Below, in pieces: positions 52,530 to 61,127 of a stretch of 64,000 nucleotides of DNA. The DNA lies in assembly GCA_965279315.1 (NCBI GenBank), contig OZ257145.1:62001-126000 (forward strand), given 5' to 3'. The notes beneath the pieces are model-generated. The model did not search any database. It was not told where the DNA came from and saw only the letters and a list, made by a program, of their open reading frames with translations. This stretch comes from JAPWJZ01 sp965279315. GTDB lineage: Bacteria; Pseudomonadota; Alphaproteobacteria; Micavibrionales; UBA2020. Positions within the stretch are counted from its first letter, which is position 1; each line of letters opens with the position of its first letter. The translations under genes and the position numbers were made by a program.

Positions 52530-55430
52530 TTAGGCCTTGTCGCCGCCGACTTTTTTGCCGCCGCCGCCGCCGCTCTTCATGTTGAAGTTGGGCTTCATCT
52601 GGCCGAGCAGCTGGGTACCGGCCAGCATCATGCCGTCGTTATGGTCGTCCATGCTATGGTCAGGCGAGCCGCCCATCCAGCGCATCAGGGCCGAGGGGAA
52701 CATGTCCATCAGCTTGAACGAGGTGTTCGCAGCCGTGTACAGCGTGCCCAGATAGATGACCGAATATGCCACTTGGCCGAGGATCATCATGATCGGGTTA
52801 CCGTTCGAGGCCAATACCGCCGCCGAGCCCTGAGAGAAGGTCGTGTGGAAGTAAACCGCGAAGGTGTTGAAGATCAGCATCCCCGCCACGAAGCCGAACA
52901 CGACCAGAATCGGGCGCATCAGCACGTTCAGCCAGAGAATCCATGCCGTGCGCGCACCGCCCGCCAGGCCGTCGCCTTCGGATGTCAGGTGGGCAAGCGC
53001 CGCGATCGGAACCATCACCACAGCCTCGAACACGGAGGTCATCCAGGTCAGGACCGCGAAAGCCACGCGCAGGAACGGCAGGACCGGAAGGTAGAAGGCA
53101 ATCATCACGCCCGCCACCATCATGGTCATCGCAATCGTCGCAAGGCCGTTCGCAAGGGCCGACACCGCAAGACCGCCACCGCCGGAGAACGTCGCGATCT
53201 CCGCGCTCGACAGGATCTGCAGCACGGTCAGGAGGACCATGATGGTCGTCGCCGTGCCGATGATCGAGTAGCCGGTATCAGCCAGCGACGCGAGCGGATA
53301 GGTGTTGGTTGCAGCAAGGTCGACCGCCTTGAAGAGGAACATGTCGCCCGCACGCGGCCAGATTTTCGAGATGATCCAGTCAGCGATGCTCAAGTCGCCG
53401 GTTGCGAGGTTTTTCAGGAACGAGATCATCGACCAGAAACCGCCGCCACCCGAAGACGGGTTCAGGTCCGAGGTACGCTGCGCGGTGCCGTAGTCGGTAC
53501 GGCCAGCCGAGCCGGGGCGGGACGCATCTGCCCACCAGCGGTCATAGTCGGCCATGACGCCGACCACTTTTTCCTCGATATCGGGGTTTTTGCAGGCGCG
53601 GCCGAACAGTTTGCGGCCCGCGCATTTCATGGTGTTCCAGACGGACGACCAGAAGCCGCCTTTACCGGCGCCTTCCCACAGCGTGCCGGGTTCGACCGTC
53701 GCCGTCGGCTCGCGCGCCGATTGCAGCAGGCCGTTCAGCGACGCGATGTCCTGGTACCACATGCCCATGCCGGCCCAGCCGCGGGCCTTCATTTCGTTCA
53801 TCATGTCGCCGCCGCGGATATAGCCCATCAGGTCGGCTTTCGCGGAACCTGCAGCGCCGTCGGGGGCCACGCCGCCGTCATAGACCTGATTGATCGCCTG
53901 CATCAGCGCATCCAGTTCCTGCTGGGGCTGTGCTGCGTTCGGGTCGTTGGCGGGGGTCGCCATCGCGGCGCAGTTGTTGTAGCCGCCAGTCATCAGGCCG
54001 ACCGGGTTGTTGGGCGTGCCGGGGTTGCCGTAGCGGCGCGCCACGAAATCGCAGGCGAAGGTACGCGCGGTCTGGATGATCGGGCCGCCCGAGCCGGTGG
54101 CGCCGTTCAGCGAGGTTTCATTCAGCTGGTTCTGCAGCGCGCCCATCATCTTGTTGCGGAAGCCCGCAACGGCGGTCGCCATCGTGGCTTTGTAGTTGGT
54201 GTAGGTCGCGCGGTTCGCGTTGGCGGCGGCGGTCGACGCGGCGTCCATCGGGGTGGTGGTGGTGGCGTTGGCCAGCATCAGGTCAACGTCTTCCGTGCCT
54301 GCGTTCGCGCTGGTCCCGTAAGTGATCGTGCCGCAGACGTTGGGGTCGGTGTCGTTGGTGTAGCGGTTGGTGACCCAGCCGGTGCGGTTGGTCAGATCCT
54401 GTTTAATGCGGATGACCTGGCGCGGGTCCATGCCGCCGGTCGATTGCTGCAGGTAGGTGTTGAACGCGACCTGGCAGACCATCACCTTGTTGATGCCGGC
54501 GACGAGCGAGGTTGCGTTGGCGGCGGAGAAAGGCGACAGCAGCGACTGGTCGCCGACGACGCCGTTCACATAGGTGAGCCAGCCGGTGGAGCCGAAGTTG
54601 GAGCCCCATTCCGCCAGCTTCATCACGGCATACTGGCCGGAGGAGAAACCCTGGTTGCCGAGCGGGATCATGATGCCCAGCGCGAAGACGACGCGGATCG
54701 GGGTCCAGACCATGTTGTGGCGGCCGCCGCCGAAGAGGCCGGTTTTCGCCGAATCAACGACGATCGACAGCACCATCCAGAACAGCATCGCGCCTGCGAC
54801 CAGCAGGACGCCCGAGTTGTAGACCTGCATCAGGCCCGCCAGCGCGTTTTGCAGCGCGCCGCCGTTGCCGGGGACGCCGGTTGCCGCCTGACGGAGAATT
54901 TTGTCGAGGACCATGAGCGCGTAGTCGGTCGAGATGCCCGAACCGTTGACGCGGGAATCGAACAGGCCTGCAGCGCCCGTGATGCCGGCGGTACCGCCGG
55001 AAATATCCGTCAGGCCGGTGCCGTAGGGGTCGCCGGGATGCGCAAAGATCTGCGCCTGCGCCACTTCGCCAAGGCCGAAGAAAATGCGCGCGAAGAACGT
55101 GCCGATGGCGGCCGCCAGCGTCACCATCATCATGATGATCCCGCCGAACATGCCGTACTGGAAGGTGGTGGCGCGCGTCGTGCGCAATGTGAACCATGCC
55201 TCGCCGAAGAGGTCGCGAATCTGCGTGTTGGGCACACCCTGCGCGCCGTAGTTCAGCGCCGGATGGTCATCGGGCAAAAGTTTTGCCTGCACGAACATGA
55301 GGGCAAGGACCCGCATGAACACCGGATAAATGTGGGAGAAACCCTGGAAGCACATCCGGAACTGCGGCATGAACATAAAGGCCGCGACATTTGTTCCCTT
55401 GATGCGGTTCGATTCTCTGGCGTCGCTCAT
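52530..55430 (-). CDS. DotA/TraY-family type IVB secretion protein, copy 3
   Basis: 966 residues from the ATG at 55430; the frame upstream crosses the promoter region. It has a short N-terminus, then FMFMPQFRMCFQGFSHIYPV, GGRHNMVWTPIRVVFALGIM, a long periplasmic domain with Cys in VCQVAFNTYLQ, VCGTI, FACDFVARR and CAGRK, RGWAGMGMWYQDI, ATVEPGTLWEGAGKGGFW, and the C-terminal helices. It ends GGSPDHSMDDHNDGMMLAG, then a short Gly/Lys tail (SGGGGGKKVGGDKA). The GGSPDHSMDDH end and the GGFW insertion are shared with copy 4 only. No cleavable signal. Confidence 0.76.
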   Translation of the reverse strand: MSDARESNRIKGTNVAAFMFMPQFRMCFQGFSHIYPVFMRVLALMFVQAKLLPDDHPALNYGAQGVPNTQIRDLFGEAWFTLRTTRATTFQYGMFGGIIMMMVTLAAAIGTFFARIFFGLGEVAQAQIFAHPGDPYGTGLTDISGGTAGITGAAGLFDSRVNGSGISTDYALMVLDKILRQAATGVPGNGGALQNALAGLMQVYNSGVLLVAGAMLFWMVLSIVVDSAKTGLFGGGRHNMVWTPIRVVFALGIMIPLGNQGFSSGQYAVMKLAEWGSNFGSTGWLTYVNGVVGDQSLLSPFSAANATSLVAGINKVMVCQVAFNTYLQQSTGGMDPRQVIRIKQDLTNRTGWVTNRYTNDTDPNVCGTITYGTSANAGTEDVDLMLANATTTTPMDAASTAAANANRATYTNYKATMATAVAGFRNKMMGALQNQLNETSLNGATGSGGPIIQTARTFACDFVARRYGNPGTPNNPVGLMTGGYNNCAAMATPANDPNAAQPQQELDALMQAINQVYDGGVAPDGAAGSAKADLMGYIRGGDMMNEMKARGWAGMGMWYQDIASLNGLLQSAREPTATVEPGTLWEGAGKGGFWSSVWNTMKCAGRKLFGRACKNPDIEEKVVGVMADYDRWWADASRPGSAGRTDYGTAQRTSDLNPSSGGGGFWSMISFLKNLATGDLSIADWIISKIWPRAGDMFLFKAVDLAATNTYPLASLADTGYSIIGTATTIMVLLTVLQILSSAEIATFSGGGGLAVSALANGLATIAMTMMVAGVMIAFYLPVLPFLRVAFAVLTWMTSVFEAVVMVPIAALAHLTSEGDGLAGGARTAWILWLNVLMRPILVVFGFVAGMLIFNTFAVYFHTTFSQGSAAVLASNGNPIMMILGQVAYSVIYLGTLYTAANTSFKLMDMFPSALMRWMGGSPDHSMDDHNDGMMLAGTQLLGQMKPNFNMKSGGGGGKKVGGDKA

Positions 55431-55484
55431 GGTTAAAACCCCGACAAAAACAGACACACACACCTAAATCAGGCTTATTCTTTC

Positions 55485-55513
55485 ATGATACGCCTTTTTC
55501 CTAAAACCGTCAA
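55485..55513 (-). promoter_or_regulatory. Conserved promoter of DotA-like copy 3
   Basis: Minus strand: TTGACG (55513-55508), a 17-bp spacer (one base different) and TATCAT (55490-55485). Confidence 0.78.
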
Positions 55514-55577
55514 ATTTACATGAATTTATGCAAAATTGTACGGGTGTAAAAAAGCCAAGCGGCACAAGGGGATCTGC

Positions 55578-55618
55578 GAAAAGAGAACCGCCGGACACCC
55601 TTTCGGCGCCGGCGGTTT
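55578..55618 (-). terminator. Terminator of DotA-like copy 4
   Basis: Stem AACCGCCGG / CCGGCGGTT with an inner ACACCCTTTCGGCG loop; a T-rich stretch (TTCTCTTTTC) follows on the minus strand. It is about 50 bp past the stop at 55669. Confidence 0.82.
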
Positions 55619-55668
55619 GCAATTTATTTTCAGTCCATCCGGCTTTATGTCGCGCGCCGTAGCTGCGG

Positions 55669-58600
55669 TCAGGCTTTTCCGCCTGCGCCGCCCTTGCCCG
55701 ACTGTCCGCCGGAGCCGGCACCCATGCCGAGTCCCCCGCCGCCTTTGCCGCCGGGAGCGCCCGGCGCGCCACCGCCGCCACCCACATCCGCAGCTTTCGT
55801 GCCGCCGGGGGTTGCATCGGGGTCGCCGGCTTTTTTGCCGCCGTACTGGAACTTGGGCGCCATGCCCTCCATCATCTTCGCAGCTGTCAGCATGTTGCCG
55901 TCGCTATGGTCGTCCATGCTGTGGTCAGGCGAGCCGCCCATCCAGCGCATCAACGCGTTCGGGATCACGTCCATCAGCTTGAAGGACGTGTTCGCCGCCG
56001 TATACAGCGTGCCCAGATAGATGATCGAATAGGTCACTTGCGCGATCATCGCGGTAAAGATGTTGTGGGTCGCAATCAGCGTCGACGCGCCCTGGCTGAA
56101 GGTGGTGTGGAAATAGGTCGCAAAGGCGTTGAAGATCAGCATGCCGCCCACGAAGCCGAACACGACCAGCACCGGGCGCATCAGCACGTTGAGCCACAGG
56201 ATCCACGCGGTTCGCGCACCGCCGGCCAGGCCTTCGCCTTCGGTGCCAAGGTGCGTCAGCGCCGCGATCGGCACCATCAGCACCGCCTCGAACACCGACG
56301 TCATCCAGGTCAGCACCGCGAATGCGACGCGCAGGAACGGCAGCACGGGCAGGTAGAAGGCGATCATCACGCCCGCCACCAGCATTGTGGTGGAAATGGT
56401 CGACAGCACGTTCGCAACGGCGGACGCGGCGAAACCGATACCGCCCGACACCGTGAACAGCTTGCCCGCCGTCAGGATCTGGATGATCGTGAGACCCGAC
56501 AGGATGCTGAGCGAGGTGTAGATGATGCGGTGGCCGGCATCCGTCAGCGTCGCCAGCGGATAGGTGTTGGTGGCCGCCGTATCGACGGCGCTGAAGATAA
56601 AGCTGTCGCTGGCGCGCGGCCAGATGCGTTCGGCAACCCAGTTCAGGATGCCGGAGCCGCCGCCGAAGGCGACCGATTTGATGAACGAGATCACGGTGCG
56701 CAGGCCGCCGCCCGACGATGACGGCGTCACGTCCTGCGTGCGTTGCGCGCCGCCCATGGTGCCGAGCGGGGTGTTGGCGGGTGCGCCGGGGCGCGACGCG
56801 CTTGCCCACCAGGCGTCATACTCGCCAAGGATGGATGCGGCTTTTTCCTCGATCTCGGGGCTCTTGCAGGGGCGGCCGACGATGCGGCGGCCTGCGCATT
56901 TCAGGTTGCTCCAGAAGCCGCCTTTCGTTGCGCCTTCCCACAGCGTGCCGGGCTCGACCGTTGCGGTCGGTTCGCGTGCGCCCGCCACTTGCGCGTTCAG
57001 CGCGGCGATTTTCTGGTACCACATGCCCATGCCGGCCCAGCCGCGACGCTGCATTTCCTTGATCATGCCGTTCGGGCCGGTGATGTAGGCCATCAGCGCG
57101 TCTTTCGCAAACGGGCCGCCGCCGCAGCCGGGGCTGGTGGGCGAAATGGGTGCGGAGCCGTCATATGTGCAGCGGATCGCGTCCATCATCATGCCGACCT
57201 GGCGCTGGGGGATAGAGGCGTCGGGGTCTGCCGCGGGCGCAACCGTGCCGCCGGGGCAGGCCGCATAGGGCGCGGACAGCAGGCCGACGGGGTTCGGCGT
57301 CGTGGTTTCCCAGCGGCGCGCAACGAAGGGGCAGGCCAGCTGGCGGGCGAGCGTGACAACCGTGCCGCCGCCGGTGCCGGAACCGGTGTCAGCCGCGATG
57401 TCCATGTTTTCCGTCAGCAGGGGCTGCAATGCGCCCATCATGCGCTGGCGGAAATCCGCAAGGCGGTCGGCGAATTCCTGGTCGTAGTTGGTGTACATCG
57501 TACGGTTCGCGGCGTTCGCGGCAAGCGCGGCCGAGGCCGGGTCCATCGGCGACGAAACGCCGGTGTTCGCCATCGCGGCGCCCACGTCCGAGTTCACGCC
57601 GTTGTCAAAGCCATAAGTGATCGTGCCGCAAATGTTGGCATCGGTGTTGTTCGTGTAGCGGTTCGCGACCCAGCCCACGCGGTTGGTCGTGTCCTGCTTC
57701 ACGCGGATGACCTGCTGCGCATCGAGCCCGCCGGTGATGTTCTGCAGCGCCGAGTTGAACGCGATCTGGCAGACCATGACCTTGTTCACGCCCGCCGCGA
57801 TCGAGGTCGCGTTGTGGACGGAGAACGGCGCCAGCAGGCTCTGGTCGCCGACCACGCCCGCGATATACTGCACCCAGCCCTTGGTGCCAAGGTTGGAGCC
57901 CCATTCGGCCAGCTTCATGACCATGTACTGGCCGGAGGAGAAACCCTGCGCGCCGAGCGGGAAAATGATGCCGAGCGCGAAAACCATGCGGATCGGGGCC
58001 CAGACCATGTTGTGGCGGCCGCCGCCCAGCTTGCCGGTGCGCGCGGTGGAAACCACGATCGACATGATCATCCAAAGGGTCACGACGCCCGCGATCAGCG
58101 TCATGCCGGTGTTATAAACGCGCATCAGGTCGACCAGCGCGTTTTGCAGCACGCCGCCGTTACCGACGGGCGCGGTCGCCGCCTGGCGCAGGATTTTGTC
58201 GAAAACCATCAGGGCGTAGTCGGTCGACACGCTCGCGTCGTTCACGCGGGTGTCGAACAGGCCGCCGGGCGCTGTAATCGTGCTGGTACCGCCCGTGATC
58301 GCCGTTTCGCCGGGGCCGCCGGAGCAGCCGCCATAGGGGTTGCAAGGGTGTTCCAGCACGCGCGGCAGGAACAGCTGCGCCTGCACGGCATTGCCGACCC
58401 CGAACACCACGCGCAGGAAGAACGAGCCGACCGCCAGCACCATCATCATGATCATCAGCACGACACCCGTGAACATCGACCACTGGTGCGCGCTGGAACG
58501 CGTGACGCGCAGCGTGAACCAAGCCGTGCCGAACAGGTCGAAAATATGGGTGTTGGGAATCTCTTTCGCGCCGTAATTCAGCGCGTTATGCGACGAGGGG

Positions 58601-58755
58601 ATCAGCTTCGCTTCGGCAAAAACCTGCGCAAGGCAACGCATGAAGACGGGGAAAAGATGCGCAAACCCCGTAAAACACATGCGGAACTGCGGCATGAACA
58701 GAAACCTCGCGATGGAAGTTTTCTGACCAGAGTTGTAATCATCGGCATGGCTCAT
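55669..58755 (-). CDS. DotA/TraY-family type IVB secretion protein, copy 4, Gly-rich tail
   Basis: 1028 residues. Same core as copy 3: FLFMPQFRMCFTGFAHLFPV, GGRHNMVWAPIRMVFALGII, NRYTNNTDANICGTI, RGWAGMGMWYQKI and the C-terminal helical bundle through NTSFKLMDVIPNALMRWMGG. A 7-residue longer loop near residue 125 has the extra Cys pair CNPYGGC. The end GGSPDHSMDDHSDG leads into a tail of about 50 residues made mostly of Gly, Ala, Pro and Lys, presumably disordered. First of the four in transcription order. It lies 170 bp behind the HAD gene, with its own promoter. Confidence 0.76.
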   Translation of the reverse strand: MSHADDYNSGQKTSIARFLFMPQFRMCFTGFAHLFPVFMRCLAQVFAEAKLIPSSHNALNYGAKEIPNTHIFDLFGTAWFTLRVTRSSAHQWSMFTGVVLMIMMMVLAVGSFFLRVVFGVGNAVQAQLFLPRVLEHPCNPYGGCSGGPGETAITGGTSTITAPGGLFDTRVNDASVSTDYALMVFDKILRQAATAPVGNGGVLQNALVDLMRVYNTGMTLIAGVVTLWMIMSIVVSTARTGKLGGGRHNMVWAPIRMVFALGIIFPLGAQGFSSGQYMVMKLAEWGSNLGTKGWVQYIAGVVGDQSLLAPFSVHNATSIAAGVNKVMVCQIAFNSALQNITGGLDAQQVIRVKQDTTNRVGWVANRYTNNTDANICGTITYGFDNGVNSDVGAAMANTGVSSPMDPASAALAANAANRTMYTNYDQEFADRLADFRQRMMGALQPLLTENMDIAADTGSGTGGGTVVTLARQLACPFVARRWETTTPNPVGLLSAPYAACPGGTVAPAADPDASIPQRQVGMMMDAIRCTYDGSAPISPTSPGCGGGPFAKDALMAYITGPNGMIKEMQRRGWAGMGMWYQKIAALNAQVAGAREPTATVEPGTLWEGATKGGFWSNLKCAGRRIVGRPCKSPEIEEKAASILGEYDAWWASASRPGAPANTPLGTMGGAQRTQDVTPSSSGGGLRTVISFIKSVAFGGGSGILNWVAERIWPRASDSFIFSAVDTAATNTYPLATLTDAGHRIIYTSLSILSGLTIIQILTAGKLFTVSGGIGFAASAVANVLSTISTTMLVAGVMIAFYLPVLPFLRVAFAVLTWMTSVFEAVLMVPIAALTHLGTEGEGLAGGARTAWILWLNVLMRPVLVVFGFVGGMLIFNAFATYFHTTFSQGASTLIATHNIFTAMIAQVTYSIIYLGTLYTAANTSFKLMDVIPNALMRWMGGSPDHSMDDHSDGNMLTAAKMMEGMAPKFQYGGKKAGDPDATPGGTKAADVGGGGGAPGAPGGKGGGGLGMGAGSGGQSGKGGAGGKA

Positions 58756-58808
58756 GGCTTTGCCCCGGCAAATATAGGATGAACCGCCTTATTCAGGCTT
58801 ATTCATCC

Positions 58809-58837
58809 ATGATACCCCTTTTTCTTAAAACCGTCAA
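58809..58837 (-). promoter_or_regulatory. Conserved promoter of DotA-like copy 4
   Basis: Minus strand: TTGACG (58837-58832), a 17-bp spacer (two bases changed near its end, GGGG) and TATCAT (58814-58809). The flank GGCATAAATATGCC is the local variant of the GCATAAAT block seen in other copies. Confidence 0.78.
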
Positions 58838-58926
58838 AATTAAGGCATATTTATGCCAAATTTTAGGCAGCGGCGAAGAAGGGACTGATGGTGAATCATA
58901 CCATTGATTGCATTAAGGAATATTTA

Positions 58927-59811
58927 CTATTCCCATTTCAGCGCCGACATTAAATATGTAGGCCTGTAGGGATAGGTTTTGAGGAATTCCCCGGTGCCGT
59001 GCAGGCTCGGAACGCCCGTTCCGGAAACAGGGAAGGCGTCGCGGTGGATTCCCGAGGTGATCAGGATGGAATCGAGTCCCGCCCCCGTCGCCCCCTCGAT
59101 ATCCGTCTGCATCCCGTCGCCGATGCACAGGACGCGCTGCACCCCCATCCCCTGCAGGCAGAGGGTATAGACCCCGCGATGCGGCTTGCCGAAATAGGTG
59201 ACCGCCCCGCCCGCCGCCGCATAGGTATCGGCGAAGGTGCCGGGGCAGATGACCAGCTTGTCCCCCACATGCACAATCCGGTCGGGATTCGCGCAGAGCA
59301 TGGGGAGGCTGGATTTCAGGCAGGCGTCCAGCACCGGCTGGTACATTTCCGCCGTGTCGTCGAAATCGTTGACGCCGCTGTTGAGCACGAAATCGGCCTC
59401 CGACGGTTTGGCGACAATCTCGATATCGAGTCCTTCATAGAGGCTGCCGTCCTTGTCGCCGGGGCCCAGGTGGTAGCAGCGCCTGCCCCATTCCTTGAGG
59501 TATTTTTCTTTCAATGCCATCCATGTCGCCTCGCCGGACGTCATGATGCCGTCATAGAGTTCGGGCCCGATGCCCATTTCCGTCAGCTTGCCCGCCACGA
59601 CATGCGCGCGGCGCGGCGCGTTCGACAGCATCCAGACGATGCGCCGCGCATCCTTCAGCGCGCGCAAGGTCTCGACCGTTTTCGCGTAAGGCTTCAGCCC
59701 GTCATGCACCACGCCCCACAGGTCGAGGATAAAGCCGTCGTAATTGTTCACGATTTCATACAGGCCGGGCAGCAGTTTCAGCCGGTCGTTCGCGGGCTTC
59801 ACGATCATCAT
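58927..59811 (-). CDS. HAD superfamily class IIA hydrolase
   Basis: 294 residues; two ATGs in a row at 59811 and 59808, the first overlapping the stop of the EAL gene by 4 bp. HAD motif 1 is DLWGVVHDG, motif 2 is LSNAPRR, and motif 3/4 is CIGDGMQTDIEGATGAGLDSILITSG. The pattern fits the NagD-like class IIA group with DLWGVxHDG. It should remove phosphate from a small metabolite; the substrate cannot be told. Last gene of the five-gene operon. Confidence 0.9.
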   Translation of the reverse strand: MMIVKPANDRLKLLPGLYEIVNNYDGFILDLWGVVHDGLKPYAKTVETLRALKDARRIVWMLSNAPRRAHVVAGKLTEMGIGPELYDGIMTSGEATWMALKEKYLKEWGRRCYHLGPGDKDGSLYEGLDIEIVAKPSEADFVLNSGVNDFDDTAEMYQPVLDACLKSSLPMLCANPDRIVHVGDKLVICPGTFADTYAAAGGAVTYFGKPHRGVYTLCLQGMGVQRVLCIGDGMQTDIEGATGAGLDSILITSGIHRDAFPVSGTGVPSLHGTGEFLKTYPYRPTYLMSALKWE

Positions 59812-61127
59812 GCGGCGCCTCCGCCCGTGAATTGCGCGGGTTCGGGCTTGCCGAACAGGAATCCCTGCCCGTAATCGATGTCGAGGTCGAGGAGTTCGAT
59901 CAATTGTTTTTCCGATTCTATTTTTTCGACGATCATGTCGATGCCGTTGGTGTCCAGTTCCGTCTTCATGCGTTTCAGGCGGCGCAGCCCGCCCTGGTCC
60001 TTCAATTCCTTCAGCAGCAGCCCTGCCTCCACCTTGATGAAGCGGATGCGGCGCGCCTCCAGCTGCGCGTAATCGAACGAAATGGATTTCACGAGATCCA
60101 TCGAGAAACGGCAGCCAAGGCTGGAAAGCCCGCCCAAAACCGGCAACGCATCCGCGCTGATCGACGCCAAATCACGCTGGCCCAGTTCGAACACAAGGCG
60201 CGGCGCAAGGTCGCGGTTCTGCGCGATGAATTCCACAAGGTCGCCCATGAATTTCGGGTCGTTGAGGGTTAAACTGGTGATGTTGCAGAAATAGGCATGG
60301 CCGTCGTCCGATGTGTCGCGGATCATCTGCAGGCTGCGCAGCAGCAATAGGTTGTCGATGGAGGGCGCGAGGTCCTGCCGGATCGCGACCTCGATATACC
60401 GCTCCGCCGCCAGATACACTTGCGGCTTGATGCGGATGCGGGAGAACATTTCAAAAAACCGCATCTTGCGCTGCGGCAGGTTGACGATGGGCTGCATGAA
60501 CAAATCAATCCTGTCCTGCTTCACCGCCGCGCGCACCAGCGTCAGCACCTGTTCGTCGGTCAGGTTTTTGACGATCGCATCGGGCGTCGCCTGCGGCAGC
60601 GATTGTTCCAGCGCGCCGATATCGAGCGGCGTTTCCTTGTCGCCCTCCTCCGTCCCGCCAAGGCGCGACAGCTGTTCGGCCAGCGACTTGATCATGCGCT
60701 GCTCGACCGCAAGGCCCTCGCTTGCCTGCATCCGGCCAAGGCCGCGCGCAACGGCGCCGGCATCGGCGAGGCTTTTCTTCAGCACCAGCAGGTCGTTGCG
60801 GTTGCGCGCCGTTTCGCGCACAAGGCGGTCGTAATCGCCGTTCATGCGCTGCATCTGCGCCGCAATCTCTTTTTCCCATTTGCGGCGCGACACCATTTCA
60901 ACCGCCATCATGGCGGCAAGGCACAGCAGCGCGGCGAACAAAAACGCGATGCGGGCGGAGACGACGGAGCCGAGAAAAATCAGGAACGTCATCAGCCCGA
61001 GCGCAATCACGATATTGCGGAAGGTCAGGTGCGGCTGCAGGGCGGCAAAGCCGCCTTGCGGGCGCGGCAGCGTGCGGCGGGTGCCGAGGTCGACGACGTT
61101 ATCTTCCTGATTTTCAGGCGTGGGCAT
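59808..61127 (-). CDS. Membrane protein with degenerate EAL domain
   Basis: 439 residues. Two membrane helices (about 35-55 and 60-77) precede a helical coiled-coil segment (80-140). An EAL-type domain fills about 185-430. The signature is EMFSRIR instead of EALLR, the usual ExE/DDFGTG parts read FELGQRD and FSMDLVKSISFDYAQLEA, and the metal-binding residues seem mostly lost. It is thus probably inactive as a c-di-GMP phosphodiesterase and may act by binding c-di-GMP or a partner protein. It starts at once after the pyrD stop. The operon context with pyrD and thrC is odd for a signalling protein. Confidence 0.85.
   Translation of the reverse strand: MPTPENQEDNVVDLGTRRTLPRPQGGFAALQPHLTFRNIVIALGLMTFLIFLGSVVSARIAFLFAALLCLAAMMAVEMVSRRKWEKEIAAQMQRMNGDYDRLVRETARNRNDLLVLKKSLADAGAVARGLGRMQASEGLAVEQRMIKSLAEQLSRLGGTEEGDKETPLDIGALEQSLPQATPDAIVKNLTDEQVLTLVRAAVKQDRIDLFMQPIVNLPQRKMRFFEMFSRIRIKPQVYLAAERYIEVAIRQDLAPSIDNLLLLRSLQMIRDTSDDGHAYFCNITSLTLNDPKFMGDLVEFIAQNRDLAPRLVFELGQRDLASISADALPVLGGLSSLGCRFSMDLVKSISFDYAQLEARRIRFIKVEAGLLLKELKDQGGLRRLKRMKTELDTNGIDMIVEKIESEKQLIELLDLDIDYGQGFLFGKPEPAQFTGGGAA

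Noticed and set aside
44603..55436. Very long plus-strand reading frames opposite the DotA-like genes (up to about 1080 codons)
   Set aside because: They are exact antisense of the real genes, arise from GC-rich third positions, are extremely rich in His, Arg, Gly and Val, lack ribosome sites and show no domain.
44606..58755. Integrated conjugative element or plasmid remnant
   Set aside because: No integrase, relaxase, partition gene or attachment repeat is seen, and base composition equals that of neighbouring core genes.
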